Source of the DNA: a virus
Direction: 5' to 3' (one strand)
IMG/VR virus record: IMGVR_UViG_3300047384_000194
Coordinates: 1-26,108 of that record
Length of the DNA: 26,108 bases
Positions 1 to 7,209 of this stretch are shown here, piece after piece (within the stretch, counting starts at the first letter, position 1; every line of letters starts with the position of its first letter). The position numbers were made by a program, and so were the translations under genes. The notes below the pieces were generated by a model. The model saw only the letters and a list, made by a program, of their open reading frames with translations. It searched no databases and had not been told where the DNA came from.

Positions 1-179
1 TTATTGATTAAAGTTTGCCCTTCTTTTAAAACCTCTTCTAATACAAATAAATTGACAGTTTCATACAGATTTGCAGATACTTCAGGTAGATAGACCTTAC
101 CAGTCCAAACACCTGCTGCGTTCTGTACCAACTGTAATTCAGAAGTAGTACCATTAAAGAATCTTAAATTATTCCACAT
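1..179 (-). CDS. 5' part of an unknown, probably baseplate-associated gene (runs off the window)
   Basis: An ATG at 179-177 on the minus strand opens a frame that stays open to the window edge, giving 59 residues that begin MWNNLRFFNGTTSELQLV. It starts two bases after the stop of the upstream small gene, so it belongs to the same transcription unit as the gp6-like and gp25-like genes. In contractile-tailed phages the gene after gp6 is usually another baseplate wedge or fibre protein. That is inference from position only: the visible residues show no motif I recognise. The segment is rich in alternating hydrophobic and polar residues, compatible with beta structure. Confidence 0.6.
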   Translation of the reverse strand, partial: MWNNLRFFNGTTSELQLVQNAAGVWTGKVYLPEVSANLYETVNLFVLEEVLKEGQTLIN

Positions 180-181
180 AG

Positions 182-457
182 TTATCTAGTTGTCTCGTCG
201 TCTTTTTGTACTGTAAAGTTTTTATAGTTCTTTAAATATCTTACTTGATCTAAAAGAGCTACCATATAATCGTTGATAAAGAGTAAAAACTCTCTAATCG
301 TTTGGTTTCTTTGAATATGAGGGGAAACTTGTCTACCGATTAGACCTCTTTGACCAGACTTATAGTCGTACTTGGTATTCTTAAGATCGTCTCTTCTGTG
401 CTTGGCCACTTTATACAGCCTTTTACGCTTGTAAACTAATAGGTCTCTAAATAACAT
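182..457 (-). CDS. Small basic protein in the baseplate operon, unknown
   Basis: A 91-residue protein with a Lys/Arg-rich first half (MLFRDLLVYKRKRLYKVAKH) and a more hydrophobic second half around residues 55-80. I do not recognise a family. Its ATG overlaps the stop codon of the gp6-like gene by one base (TAATG), so it is probably translated by coupling to gp6. The next gene starts two bases after its stop. Position and co-expression suggest a small structural or assembly factor of the baseplate wedge, but nothing in the sequence proves it. It has no signal peptide and no convincing transmembrane segment. Confidence 0.65.
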   Translation of the reverse strand: MLFRDLLVYKRKRLYKVAKHRRDDLKNTKYDYKSGQRGLIGRQVSPHIQRNQTIREFLLFINDYMVALLDQVRYLKNYKNFTVQKDDETTR

Positions 458-2286
458 TATTTCAAGGCTTTTCTATTTCCAGCCTGTACTCTAGTGTATA
501 TTGTTCTAGGTACCGGCGTTTCATCAAAATTCACACTAAGTGCAGCTTCAGCATTAATACGGGCGTCGTCAATAATAGGGTCACCATCTCGGTCTTGCCA
601 TCCGCCTCTAAAGACAGCGACTTCTTCTTTCTCCATGATGATGTCACCCCATTCGTCTAAGCCTGCAACTGTATAAGGAATTTGGGTAGTAGCATCTACA
701 TCCACGGTCTTAACTTCCTCAATGCGCTTAAAGAAAATATATTTTTGTTTGCCGTTACCAATATCTTCTAAAACTACAGGTTCTTGTGGAACAACAGATA
801 CAGTTTTAGACTCATAGTAACCTAGACGTCTAGCTGTCTCTTCTGTTTCCGAGATGAATCTCACATTTACTGCATCAATACCATCAATTTCTTCTAGAAT
901 ATACACAATATCAGATTTAGGCAATTTATCTCTTCTTGTAATATTCAATAAGTAGTCACTTACTCTAGCTCTAACTTCGCTAAAGATTTCTTGTTTCGTA
1001 TAGCCCTCAAAATATCTAATATTAATATCTAAGCTATATTTTCTAATTTGAGGTTTAACAAATACCACTTCAGTAGTAACCATTTGTTGGCCACTATCTT
1101 GAATTACTTGTGACATTTTGTCATATTCGTTTTGGTCAAAGAACATTTCATTCTGTGGAATAGAGAAATAGTCTTGACTTGCTAATAGTTTTCTTTTTAT
1201 ATCTGGTACAGCAAAAATATAAATAACATTATCATCATCTAAATACTGATCCGATGTGGTATTGTAAGCATCCACATACGAGAACATACCATATCTTGAT
1301 AAGAAATACTCGTAATTGTCTGGAGTTGCTAAGACGTAAGATTTGGAAGCGAGAGGTGCCATTAACTTAGTAAATTCAGTCGACTCTTTGTCTGCGCCCA
1401 TTTTAGGTGAAGAAGTTACATTAACCTCTAGGTATTCATTTAAGTCAAAATCATCGCCATTAGAATCTACACCATCTGATAACCATTGAAAAATAATATC
1501 TTGACCATCGTCAATATTACCTAAAGCACCTTTGTGTTTTACATATTCAATTTGAATATCAGATCCAGCTGGTGGAATTGCACCAAAATTACCAGTACCA
1601 AAGTAAACATCTAACCCGCCTGAAATACCTGTTTTAAGTATATAGCCTTTTTCTTCGTTTAATAAGTCATACATGGACTCATGTTTAGTCCATTGCTCTC
1701 CGTTAATAGCAACTGTAACTTTTGAATGATCTGTTAACCCATTAATTTTTATATTGTAAGATTGCATTGGCTCTCCAGTTCCAGTAAATGTTTGTTGTTC
1801 AAACTGACCCTGAATAATAGCACACTTAACTTTAAGTTTATTAGATTTTTCCAATCTAAACTTTTCTTGTTGACTTAATATAGTGTATTTTAAACTATTT
1901 AATTCACATGATAGTTCTGATCTAGCATCAATATTTAAACCAGTACCTGCAATCTTACCAAGATCTGCACCTACTTTCCATCTAAATTCAATCTCGCCAG
2001 TTGCAGCAAAACCTCTAGTTGCATCATGGCCAGTTAATCTTGATAGACCATATATAGACTCTGGTTGCTGAGCAGTATAAATGTTTTGTTCTACTGTAGC
2101 ATCTTCTACATAGAACATAATTAGTTCACCAAGCTCTGCCATTACATTTACAATCTGAGCAAATGGTGAAGCCTCTGTAAATAGAGTGTTTGCACGATTA
2201 TACACTCTTGCAATGTAAGTACGAGCATCAACCTTAATTTGGTTAGCGCTGGTTCTTAGTGTACTTAAAAATTTTAATTCTGCCAT
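457..2286 (-). CDS. Baseplate wedge protein, gp6 / baseplate J-like
   Basis: A 609-residue protein close in length to T4 gp6 (about 660). In contractile tails gp6/J-like proteins form the dimeric ring of wedge arms that links the hub to the tail fibres. The N-terminal part has the usual signature: a segment around residues 40-65 (ASPFAQIVNVMAELGELIMF) followed by a YVEDATVEQNIY-like helix and a GLSRLTGHDATRG segment, then beta-rich sequence. The C-terminal half carries RYFEGYTKQEIFSEVRARV and an EEIDGIDAVNVRF stretch, as in J-like proteins that end in alpha/beta domains. It lies directly after a gp25-like gene, the order seen in most contractile injection machines. Its stop overlaps the next ATG by one base. 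The family assignment is confident; exact homology to T4 gp6 rather than P2 gpJ is less so. Confidence 0.85.
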   Translation of the reverse strand: MAELKFLSTLRTSANQIKVDARTYIARVYNRANTLFTEASPFAQIVNVMAELGELIMFYVEDATVEQNIYTAQQPESIYGLSRLTGHDATRGFAATGEIEFRWKVGADLGKIAGTGLNIDARSELSCELNSLKYTILSQQEKFRLEKSNKLKVKCAIIQGQFEQQTFTGTGEPMQSYNIKINGLTDHSKVTVAINGEQWTKHESMYDLLNEEKGYILKTGISGGLDVYFGTGNFGAIPPAGSDIQIEYVKHKGALGNIDDGQDIIFQWLSDGVDSNGDDFDLNEYLEVNVTSSPKMGADKESTEFTKLMAPLASKSYVLATPDNYEYFLSRYGMFSYVDAYNTTSDQYLDDDNVIYIFAVPDIKRKLLASQDYFSIPQNEMFFDQNEYDKMSQVIQDSGQQMVTTEVVFVKPQIRKYSLDINIRYFEGYTKQEIFSEVRARVSDYLLNITRRDKLPKSDIVYILEEIDGIDAVNVRFISETEETARRLGYYESKTVSVVPQEPVVLEDIGNGKQKYIFFKRIEEVKTVDVDATTQIPYTVAGLDEWGDIIMEKEEVAVFRGGWQDRDGDPIIDDARINAEAALSVNFDETPVPRTIYTRVQAGNRKALK

Positions 2287-2293
2287 TAGTTAT

Positions 2294-2650
2294 TTATCTT
2301 AAATTTACTTGGATTGTGTACTCATTATTTACAGTAATGTCTACATAACAAATATCTCTAACTTCACCTTTAAAAAACTTAACATCTACTGACGTATCGT
2401 ATTTTCTAGAAAGGGGTACGTAATTAGATAGTTGTTTTTCAATCTCGTTTCTAATTTGGAATTCATTTTGGTTTAAACTATACACCAAATCTTCTAAATT
2501 ACATCCAAAATCAGGTTCACCTAATACATCATTCTTTCTAGTAAAAAGAGTATTCTCGATCTGTGTCAATAACTGCTCTATCTCACCGTTGTTTTGTACA
2601 ACAGTTGTTTGATAGTTAGGGTCACCTATATGTTTAATGTAAAAATCCAT
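2294..2650 (-). CDS. Baseplate wedge protein, gp25 / W-like
   Basis: A 118-residue protein, the usual size for the gp25 family (T4 gp25 is 132). gp25/W proteins sit at the heart of the baseplate wedge and start sheath assembly. The hallmark is the conserved Glu-Pro stretch at residues 44-50 (GEPDFGC), followed by an amphipathic helix (NLEDLVYSLNQNEFQIRNEI) that matches the family pattern of EP...G...L...L. The third position of the classical EPR motif is Asp here. The C-terminus is beta-rich (YVDITVNNEYTIQVNLR), as expected for the lysozyme-like fold. It lies seven bases before gp6 and about twenty after a putative neck or structural protein. The start ATG at 2650 is preceded by AT-rich sequence and no Shine-Dalgarno motif. 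Confidence 0.85.
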   Translation of the reverse strand: MDFYIKHIGDPNYQTTVVQNNGEIEQLLTQIENTLFTRKNDVLGEPDFGCNLEDLVYSLNQNEFQIRNEIEKQLSNYVPLSRKYDTSVDVKFFKGEVRDICYVDITVNNEYTIQVNLR

Positions 2651-2670
2651 TTATATATGTATTCGGCTCA

Positions 2671-3513
2671 TTATGAGTGGAACATCCAGTCCACACCTTC
2701 GTCACCCTTAATTTCTTCAATAATCGACTCTAATTCGGTGTCTCCCATGTCTTTTATTGCGTCATAATCAAATTCTACATTACCAGGTAATGCAAATTTA
2801 AAGATACCAAGTTTGGCACCTAAAGACTGCTTTATTTTAGCAGAACAATATCTAAAAAATATTTCATCTTCATAAATAGCACAATCTGGTAGAGTTTCGT
2901 ATACATGTAGAATTACATCCTTCTTAGGCGTATCACCTAAGATCTTTAACTCACCAGTTAATCTTGAGTATTGAAATGAAATAGGATTTTCCATAATCTG
3001 TCTAGACAAATCAGCTAAAGATTGATTTAATACATAGTATTGTAATTCTTCTGCAGCTTCCGCAGCTCCAGCACCCTCATACATTCCTCTAAATAACATT
3101 CTTTCTAAAGCGAAGTCTCCACCACTTTGAAATCTTACATCTAATCCACCTCCAGTAGAATTAAAACCAGAACCAGTATCATGGACACCAAATACAGAAA
3201 ATACTGCACCTGAACCATCCACGCTTGCATTAGGTAAATTTAAAGACCTGTGGTTTTTAAAATACGTAGAAGCAAATACTTCTGCTGGAACATGATAATA
3301 GTTCTCTCTAACAGCATCTTCATAGTTTTTATAGAACCATTTCTTAGCTCTTTTAACTATATTAATAATTTCTCTTTGAGGTAGGTTAACAGGAACCATA
3401 CATGCACCAGTCATGTCGTCACCCAATTCTTGAAGGAATGCGTTTAAACAACTATCGCCGAATGATCTTTCGGTGCTTAAGTTAGTTTCGTTACCTGATC
3501 TTATTTCACTCAT
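2671..3513 (-). CDS. Putative virion structural protein (neck/connector-like C-terminus)
   Basis: A 280-residue protein without signal peptide or transmembrane helices. I cannot name the family firmly. The N-terminal third has a Lys/Arg-rich amphipathic helix (REIINIVKRAKKWFYKNYED). The middle is Gly/Ser-rich (roughly residues 98-135). The C-terminal part (FRYCSAKIKQSLGAKLGIFK, then LPG and an acidic helix) resembles from memory the end of neck and connector proteins of large myoviruses, where an AxxxxxLG...F...LPG pattern recurs. Position just upstream of gp25 and gp6 supports a virion role. Alternatively it is an extra baseplate or tail-completion component. Its stop is 20 bases before the gp25 start. 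Confidence 0.45.
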   Translation of the reverse strand: MSEIRSGNETNLSTERSFGDSCLNAFLQELGDDMTGACMVPVNLPQREIINIVKRAKKWFYKNYEDAVRENYYHVPAEVFASTYFKNHRSLNLPNASVDGSGAVFSVFGVHDTGSGFNSTGGGLDVRFQSGGDFALERMLFRGMYEGAGAAEAAEELQYYVLNQSLADLSRQIMENPISFQYSRLTGELKILGDTPKKDVILHVYETLPDCAIYEDEIFFRYCSAKIKQSLGAKLGIFKFALPGNVEFDYDAIKDMGDTELESIIEEIKGDEGVDWMFHS

Positions 3514-3514
3514 T

Positions 3515-4825
3515 TTAACTATTTATTTTTGTGCTTACCACTATTTCAGTATCATCAAATCTAGCATGTGGACCAATACCACCCTCTCTGAAAATACCTC
3601 CAATCATTCTACCTTTGAAAATACCATCTCTTCCAAAGACAAAACAATTTGTTAATTGACAACTACCATGTACATAAGAAGACTCAACTTTTGAATCCTT
3701 TACCTCACAACCTTTATAGAGTTGTGATCTTATTATCTGTGCACCATCAACAATACCACCATAAATAGCACTATTTTCGATGTTGCCTGATAGCTCGCAA
3801 TCTATAAACTCAAAGCCATCTAACAAGTATGCAGTTTTAAATTTACCACCTTTAACTTGTACCATACCGTAGTCGGAATCGTAGTTAATAATACCCTCTT
3901 CCATACCACCGTGTGCGAGTAACGCTAGAACTTTATGTTTAAATCTGTTCCATTGTACTTCGATTACTTGCTCGTTGTCTGTTAAGTCCACTAATATATT
4001 TATCTTCTTCCAATATTTATTTACTGCTTTGTAATCTTTTAGCATTTCCATTAGAGGTTTATTCTTCTCTAAGATACGCTTAAGTTCGATTTTATTCTCA
4101 GGAGTAAATTTAGGATTAAAACAAGATTTAAAGACAGACATGATAAATCCATCTGCAAGATGTAGAATATCATCTGTTCTTTTCTCATAATCCTTACCAC
4201 CTAAATATCTAAACTCTAAATAGTTCTTCTGTGCCTTTTCAAAGTTAATACCATAATATTTAGTATTAGCAAAAGTAAAGTTATCTGAACTAATTAGATT
4301 TTCGTTATAGTAAAAAGCTTCATGTTTAGGCATAATCCATTTAATAGACTTTGCATAAGTAGAATCTTCTCTATTTGGGAAATACTTGTATACTCTAGCC
4401 TCATCAAACTCTAGAATAAATTTCAACACAGACATGTGTTGAACCATATTTTTATCTACTAAATAATCAGGGTTAAATGACATATTAAGGTGGATTGAAG
4501 CTCGGTCATTTGTATAACCATTCTTTTCAATCCATCTTAACATTTTTTGAATTACAATTCTAGCATTTCTATAAGGCATAGGACCCGTTACGAGTTCAAT
4601 TAAGCCTTTACCACCTGACATATCAGGTTCCATCTTAAAGACATCAGCGCTTGGTTGGAAATCAGAATGTGCTTTATCTTCTAACTTAATCTTTCTATTT
4701 ACTAACTCAGATATAGATTTTTGTGTTTCCTCTAATTCTAGATTAGAATAAAACTCAAACTCAATTCCAATCTGGCTAGCGTTTAGAATAGATTGCCTAT
4801 CCGAAGATACGTTTAGTTTTTGCAT
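3515..4825 (-). CDS. Amidoligase-like (glutamine-synthetase fold) protein with C-terminal beta-helix
   Basis: A 436-residue, apparently two-part protein. The first 300 residues show motifs spaced as in COOH-NH2 ligases of the glutamine synthetase/glutamate-cysteine ligase fold: IGIEFEF (19-25, metal-binding Glu pair), EPDMSGGKGLIELVTGP (66-82), SIHLNMSF (110-117) and YLEFRYLGG (202-210). Such enzymes use ATP to form amide bonds between a carboxylate and an amine. From about 322 onward the sequence becomes short hydrophobic/Gly/Cys repeats (FIDCELSGNIENSAIYGG, SSYVHGSCQLTNCFVFG), the look of a left-handed beta-helix or pentapeptide-like solenoid. It lies between the S1-like gene and the neck/gp25/gp6 genes, so it is probably expressed with virion genes. 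The substrate is unknown; peptide tagging of a phage or host protein, or a cell-wall-related reaction, are guesses. Fold call fairly sure, activity not shown. Confidence 0.65.
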   Translation of the reverse strand: MQKLNVSSDRQSILNASQIGIEFEFYSNLELEETQKSISELVNRKIKLEDKAHSDFQPSADVFKMEPDMSGGKGLIELVTGPMPYRNARIVIQKMLRWIEKNGYTNDRASIHLNMSFNPDYLVDKNMVQHMSVLKFILEFDEARVYKYFPNREDSTYAKSIKWIMPKHEAFYYNENLISSDNFTFANTKYYGINFEKAQKNYLEFRYLGGKDYEKRTDDILHLADGFIMSVFKSCFNPKFTPENKIELKRILEKNKPLMEMLKDYKAVNKYWKKINILVDLTDNEQVIEVQWNRFKHKVLALLAHGGMEEGIINYDSDYGMVQVKGGKFKTAYLLDGFEFIDCELSGNIENSAIYGGIVDGAQIIRSQLYKGCEVKDSKVESSYVHGSCQLTNCFVFGRDGIFKGRMIGGIFREGGIGPHARFDDTEIVVSTKINS

Positions 4826-4849
4826 GTTAAGAGTATGATATTACTTTTG

Positions 4850-4863
4850 AATATATATCAAAC
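4850..4863 (-). promoter_or_regulatory. Putative phage promoter element before the amidoligase-like gene
   Basis: Read on the minus strand this is TTTGATATATATT, about 25 bases upstream of the ATG at 4825. It is a variant of the GATATATAAT element found in other intergenic gaps of this window. No conserved -35-type box is evident, as in T4-type late promoters. The call is by recurrence of the motif, not by experiment. Confidence 0.4.
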
Positions 4864-4879
4864 TCTGTTGGGATAGTTA

Positions 4880-6160
4880 TTAGGGTAATTTTAAAAATAC
4901 CTTCATAGACGATTCATCAATTCTAGTAATTTGTACATCTAAAGAATCACCTATCATATATTCTTCAAGTTTATTATCTGGAAGCTCGCTTACATGTAAT
5001 AAACCAGTTACGCCCTCTTCAATATTTACAAATATGCCATAATCCTTTTTAGTCTTTACTTTTGCAGCAACAATAGAAGGTATTTGGTATCTTGATGAAA
5101 TATTAATCCATGGATTAACAGCAGTCCCCTCTTTTTGAGTTAAGGTAATTTTGTTATTACTAATAATATCTTTTACAAAGAAGTTAATTGGCTCTCCTGG
5201 TTTAATATCTCTATTCTTAAATCTAACTAAAGTATCTTCATTTAATTCATTATTATGAATCATTCCAGTTAAACATTTATCAAACTCAACAAAGACCCCA
5301 TATTTTGCAGTTCCTGTTACGTTACCTTCTTTAGGTTCTTGTATATTTTCTTTTAAGTTATTAATAGCCTGTGGAATTAAAGCTTGTAAATATTTTCTAT
5401 GTGATACTACAATTGTACCTCTATCTGGAGAGAAACTAACTGGTACTACATAAATTTCTTCACCGACAATAGAACTAAAGTCAGATAGTTTATTAATACC
5501 TGCAAGTGAACCTGGCATAAAGCAATCTATACCTTGTACTCTTACAATATAACCACCATTCTCAATCATATTTTTAACCTTACCGATCCAGGCAGTATTA
5601 CCCTCTTCGATACCAGCTCTTAGGTCCATGAAAGTTTTATGTTTCACTCCACCTGTAATAGATCCAGTTAATGTACCCTTTGTTTCTGTAATTAAGACCG
5701 CTGTCTCTTCACCAGGCAACATCATTCTAACTTCTTCAGATTCTTTTGAAGCCTTTACATATACAGACTCTCTATATCCTATATCAACAGTAATCCATTC
5801 TTGGTCTACTGCATAGATATTACCTGTATGGATTTCTCCAATATTTAAACTTGGTTTAATTTCAGGGCTATTTTCAACTAAAATATCATATAGCTCTTGT
5901 GCATAAGGTTCTCTTGAATATACCTTATCACCATGTCTAGTCTTAATATGTGGATTTGGTTTTCTGGTTTTAGTAACACACGTAGCTTCGTATGCGTCCC
6001 ATAAGAACTCGCCGCTCTCATCGTAGAACTGTGCGTGGGGATCTTGAGTTTCCTCTTTTACTTCTTTAATTTCTTCTGTGGGTCTTTGAATAGTTTCAAC
6101 TAATTCAACTGTGTTTGCTTCTTGGGTTGCAGAAATTCTGCGTCTTTTTTTATCTGACAT
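4880..6160 (-). CDS. Ribosomal protein S1-like RNA-binding protein, four S1 domains
   Basis: A 426-residue protein built of four OB-fold S1 repeats at roughly residues 106-168, 187-256, 277-345 and 360-425. The last two are clearest: GNVTGTAKYGVFVEFDKCLTG with IHNNEL, and AAKVKTKKDYGIFVNIEEG with LHVSEL, matching the S1 pattern G.V....yGiFV......GL.H.SEL. The first 45 residues are charged and probably disordered (DKKRRRIS, then Glu-rich). Cellular bS1 usually has four to six such repeats and brings mRNA to the 30S subunit, which matters for messages with weak Shine-Dalgarno sequences. Most genes in this window lack one, so a role in steering host ribosomes to phage mRNA is an attractive inference. 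An alternative is RNA stabilisation or packaging into virions. It has its own upstream promoter-like element. Confidence 0.85.
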   Translation of the reverse strand: MSDKKRRRISATQEANTVELVETIQRPTEEIKEVKEETQDPHAQFYDESGEFLWDAYEATCVTKTRKPNPHIKTRHGDKVYSREPYAQELYDILVENSPEIKPSLNIGEIHTGNIYAVDQEWITVDIGYRESVYVKASKESEEVRMMLPGEETAVLITETKGTLTGSITGGVKHKTFMDLRAGIEEGNTAWIGKVKNMIENGGYIVRVQGIDCFMPGSLAGINKLSDFSSIVGEEIYVVPVSFSPDRGTIVVSHRKYLQALIPQAINNLKENIQEPKEGNVTGTAKYGVFVEFDKCLTGMIHNNELNEDTLVRFKNRDIKPGEPINFFVKDIISNNKITLTQKEGTAVNPWINISSRYQIPSIVAAKVKTKKDYGIFVNIEEGVTGLLHVSELPDNKLEEYMIGDSLDVQITRIDESSMKVFLKLP

Positions 6161-6182
6161 TTATTTTAGATTAACAGTGTAA

Positions 6183-6198
6183 CATATTATATATCTAC
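6183..6198 (-). promoter_or_regulatory. Putative phage promoter element before the S1-like gene
   Basis: On the minus strand the sequence is GTAGATATATAATATG, containing the GATATATAAT element seen elsewhere in the window. It ends about 25 bases upstream of the ATG at 6160. The TAG stop codon of the upstream HExxH gene lies inside the element, so a coding end and a promoter share bases. Confidence 0.5.
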
Positions 6199-6563
6199 TT
6201 AAGTACGCGTTTTATCCATGCGTAATGTTTTCTACCACTTAGGTAGCTTAAGTTATCATCATTATCGTAAGCCTCTCTTTCAAACGAGATGTTATAGTAG
6301 GCTTTTTTACCATAAAAGAATAGTTTAATAAACCACTCAGTTACATACCAAATATAAAATGGTATAATTAGCATCTCTTCTTGTTGTTTAATATGAATAG
6401 TCTCGTGGTTAATTATCCTAGCCGCCTTTCTTCTCCACGGTGGAGTCGAATTGTAAATCTCTCTTAAGATAACATACGGCCAAAGGGTAATACCGCCGAT
6501 CCTCATAAATAGACCTATGCGGTCTAAAAATTTATCATTATATTTAATAATAGGTGTTTTCAT
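6195..6563 (-). CDS. Small HExxH zinc-metallopeptidase-like protein with hydrophobic segments
   Basis: A 122-residue protein with a zinc-binding HETIH motif at residues 53-57, inside INHETIHIKQQEEM. A downstream FEREAYDND stretch (94-102) provides a Glu in the place of the third ligand of gluzincin-type peptidases. Between them is a strongly hydrophobic, aromatic segment (about 64-84, LIIPFYIWYVTEWFIKLFFY) and there is another around 17-34, so it may be membrane-associated. Short proteins with HExxHxxQ and ErEAy motifs occur in Bacteroidetes and their phages; their substrates are not known to me. The neighbouring gene also encodes an HExxH protein, suggesting a pair acting on the same target, for example in lysis or release. 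It could also have lost catalysis. Confidence 0.65.
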   Translation of the reverse strand: MKTPIIKYNDKFLDRIGLFMRIGGITLWPYVILREIYNSTPPWRRKAARIINHETIHIKQQEEMLIIPFYIWYVTEWFIKLFFYGKKAYYNISFEREAYDNDDNLSYLSGRKHYAWIKRVLK

Positions 6564-6577
6564 ATAATTTATATATT

Positions 6578-7078
6578 CTATTTACAAATCTCAGCCCTGG
6601 GTATAAATAACTTATGTGTTAATTCTTCAGCGTGTTGTTCCCAAGGTCTATCTCCCCATGGTTGGTCCCATGTAGATATTTGACCTCTCCATGTAACTAG
6701 GCCAAATCCTTCTTTTAATAAACCCTTTTCAAATTGATAAACATGTACGAGTTCATGAAAGAATGTTCTCTCTAATCTCTCTAACGTATATCTACTATTT
6801 AATTGAATTAGATAAATGTTAGGTAATATTTCTGTAGTTAGTCCAATAATCCTAAAATCTAATGGAGCCATTTCTGTTTTAATCACCGGTGATATAAGAG
6901 GTGGATTTCGTAACAAGGAATCTCTTAAAAACTTTTTTGAACTTTCATTATTAATAACCTCTGCTATAGTAGGTCTTTTGATAATTGAAATATTAATGCG
7001 CTCGGGTTTATTATCTTCTGCAATCTGAGCTGCAAAGAGGTAAAATACTAACAGAAAGATGAATCTTTTAAGGATAAT
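6578..7078 (-). CDS. HExxH zinc-metallopeptidase-like protein, likely exported, non-ATG start
   Basis: The frame has no ATG or GTG. A TTG at 6916 would give 112 residues, but the frame stays open upstream to a TAA just before 7091 and encodes a classic signal-peptide pattern: ILKRFIFLLVFYLFAAQIAE, basic then hydrophobic then small residues. I therefore favour a rare start, ATT at 7078-7076 or the adjacent ATC, giving about 166 residues. A promoter-like element ends 18 bases before, the spacing seen at other genes here. The mature part has HELVH (residues 54-58 counted from the TTG) within RTFFHELVHVYQFEKG, and PWEQHAEELTHKL about 35 residues later supplies a third-ligand Glu. It is probably secreted to the periplasm or membrane. 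A sequencing error or frameshift at the start cannot be excluded. Confidence 0.55.
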   Translation of the reverse strand: MILKRFIFLLVFYLFAAQIAEDNKPERINISIIKRPTIAEVINNESSKKFLRDSLLRNPPLISPVIKTEMAPLDFRIIGLTTEILPNIYLIQLNSRYTLERLERTFFHELVHVYQFEKGLLKEGFGLVTWRGQISTWDQPWGDRPWEQHAEELTHKLFIPRAEICK

Positions 7079-7090
7079 GTTAGGATTTGA

Positions 7091-7110
7091 TTGTTATTAT
7101 ATGTATCTAC
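7091..7110 (-). promoter_or_regulatory. Putative minus-strand phage promoter, divergent region
   Basis: On the minus strand GTAGATACATATAATAACAA closely resembles GTAGATATATAATATG before the S1-like gene and the GATATATAAT elements elsewhere. Its end is 18 bases upstream of the proposed ATT start at 7078, supporting both the promoter call and the extended start of the exported HExxH protein. Confidence 0.45.
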
Positions 7111-7135
7111 AAAAAACTTTGCCATTTTAGGCAAA
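7111..7135 (-). terminator. Weak hairpin with T-run, possible minus-strand terminator
   Basis: Read on the minus strand, TTTGCC and GGCAAA form a perfect six-base stem around a six-base loop (TAAAAT), followed by G and six T residues. This has the shape of an intrinsic terminator, though the stem has only three G-C pairs. It could end baseplate-operon transcripts that read antisense through the plus-strand gene pair, just before the next minus-strand promoter. Confidence 0.4.
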
Positions 7136-7152
7136 ATAAGTGCCTCTAGATT

Positions 7153-7189
7153 TTTTTATGTCAATTATTTTTCGTATATTAGTACTGTA
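7153..7189 (+). promoter_or_regulatory. Bacteroidetes-like promoter for the plus-strand gene pair
   Basis: The sequence TTTTCGTATATTAGTAC around 7169-7185 resembles the Bacteroidetes housekeeping -7 box TAnnTTTG, with TATATTAG at 7175-7182 as a one-mismatch match. The -33 TTG element is not well conserved; only T-rich sequence is seen at 7151-7160. A start near 7189 would leave a leader of about 20 bases before the ATG at 7210. This differs from the GATATATAAT motif on the minus strand, so the plus-strand genes may be transcribed early by host RNA polymerase. Confidence 0.4.
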
Positions 7190-7209
7190 ATTAAAAACAA
7201 ACAATAACT

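Noticed and set aside
494-676. Plus-strand open frame inside the gp6-like gene
   Set aside because: It is fully antisense to a strong gp6-like frame and shows no protein-like pattern.
2651-2660. CATATATAAATGG upstream of gp25 as a promoter
   Set aside because: The AT-rich match abuts the ATG, leaving no room for a leader; a chance match in AT-rich sequence is more likely.
6564-6580. GAATATATAAATTATATG before the HETIH gene as a promoter
   Set aside because: It resembles the T4 late core but lies within 15 bases of the ATG and overlaps a stop codon; too weak to list.
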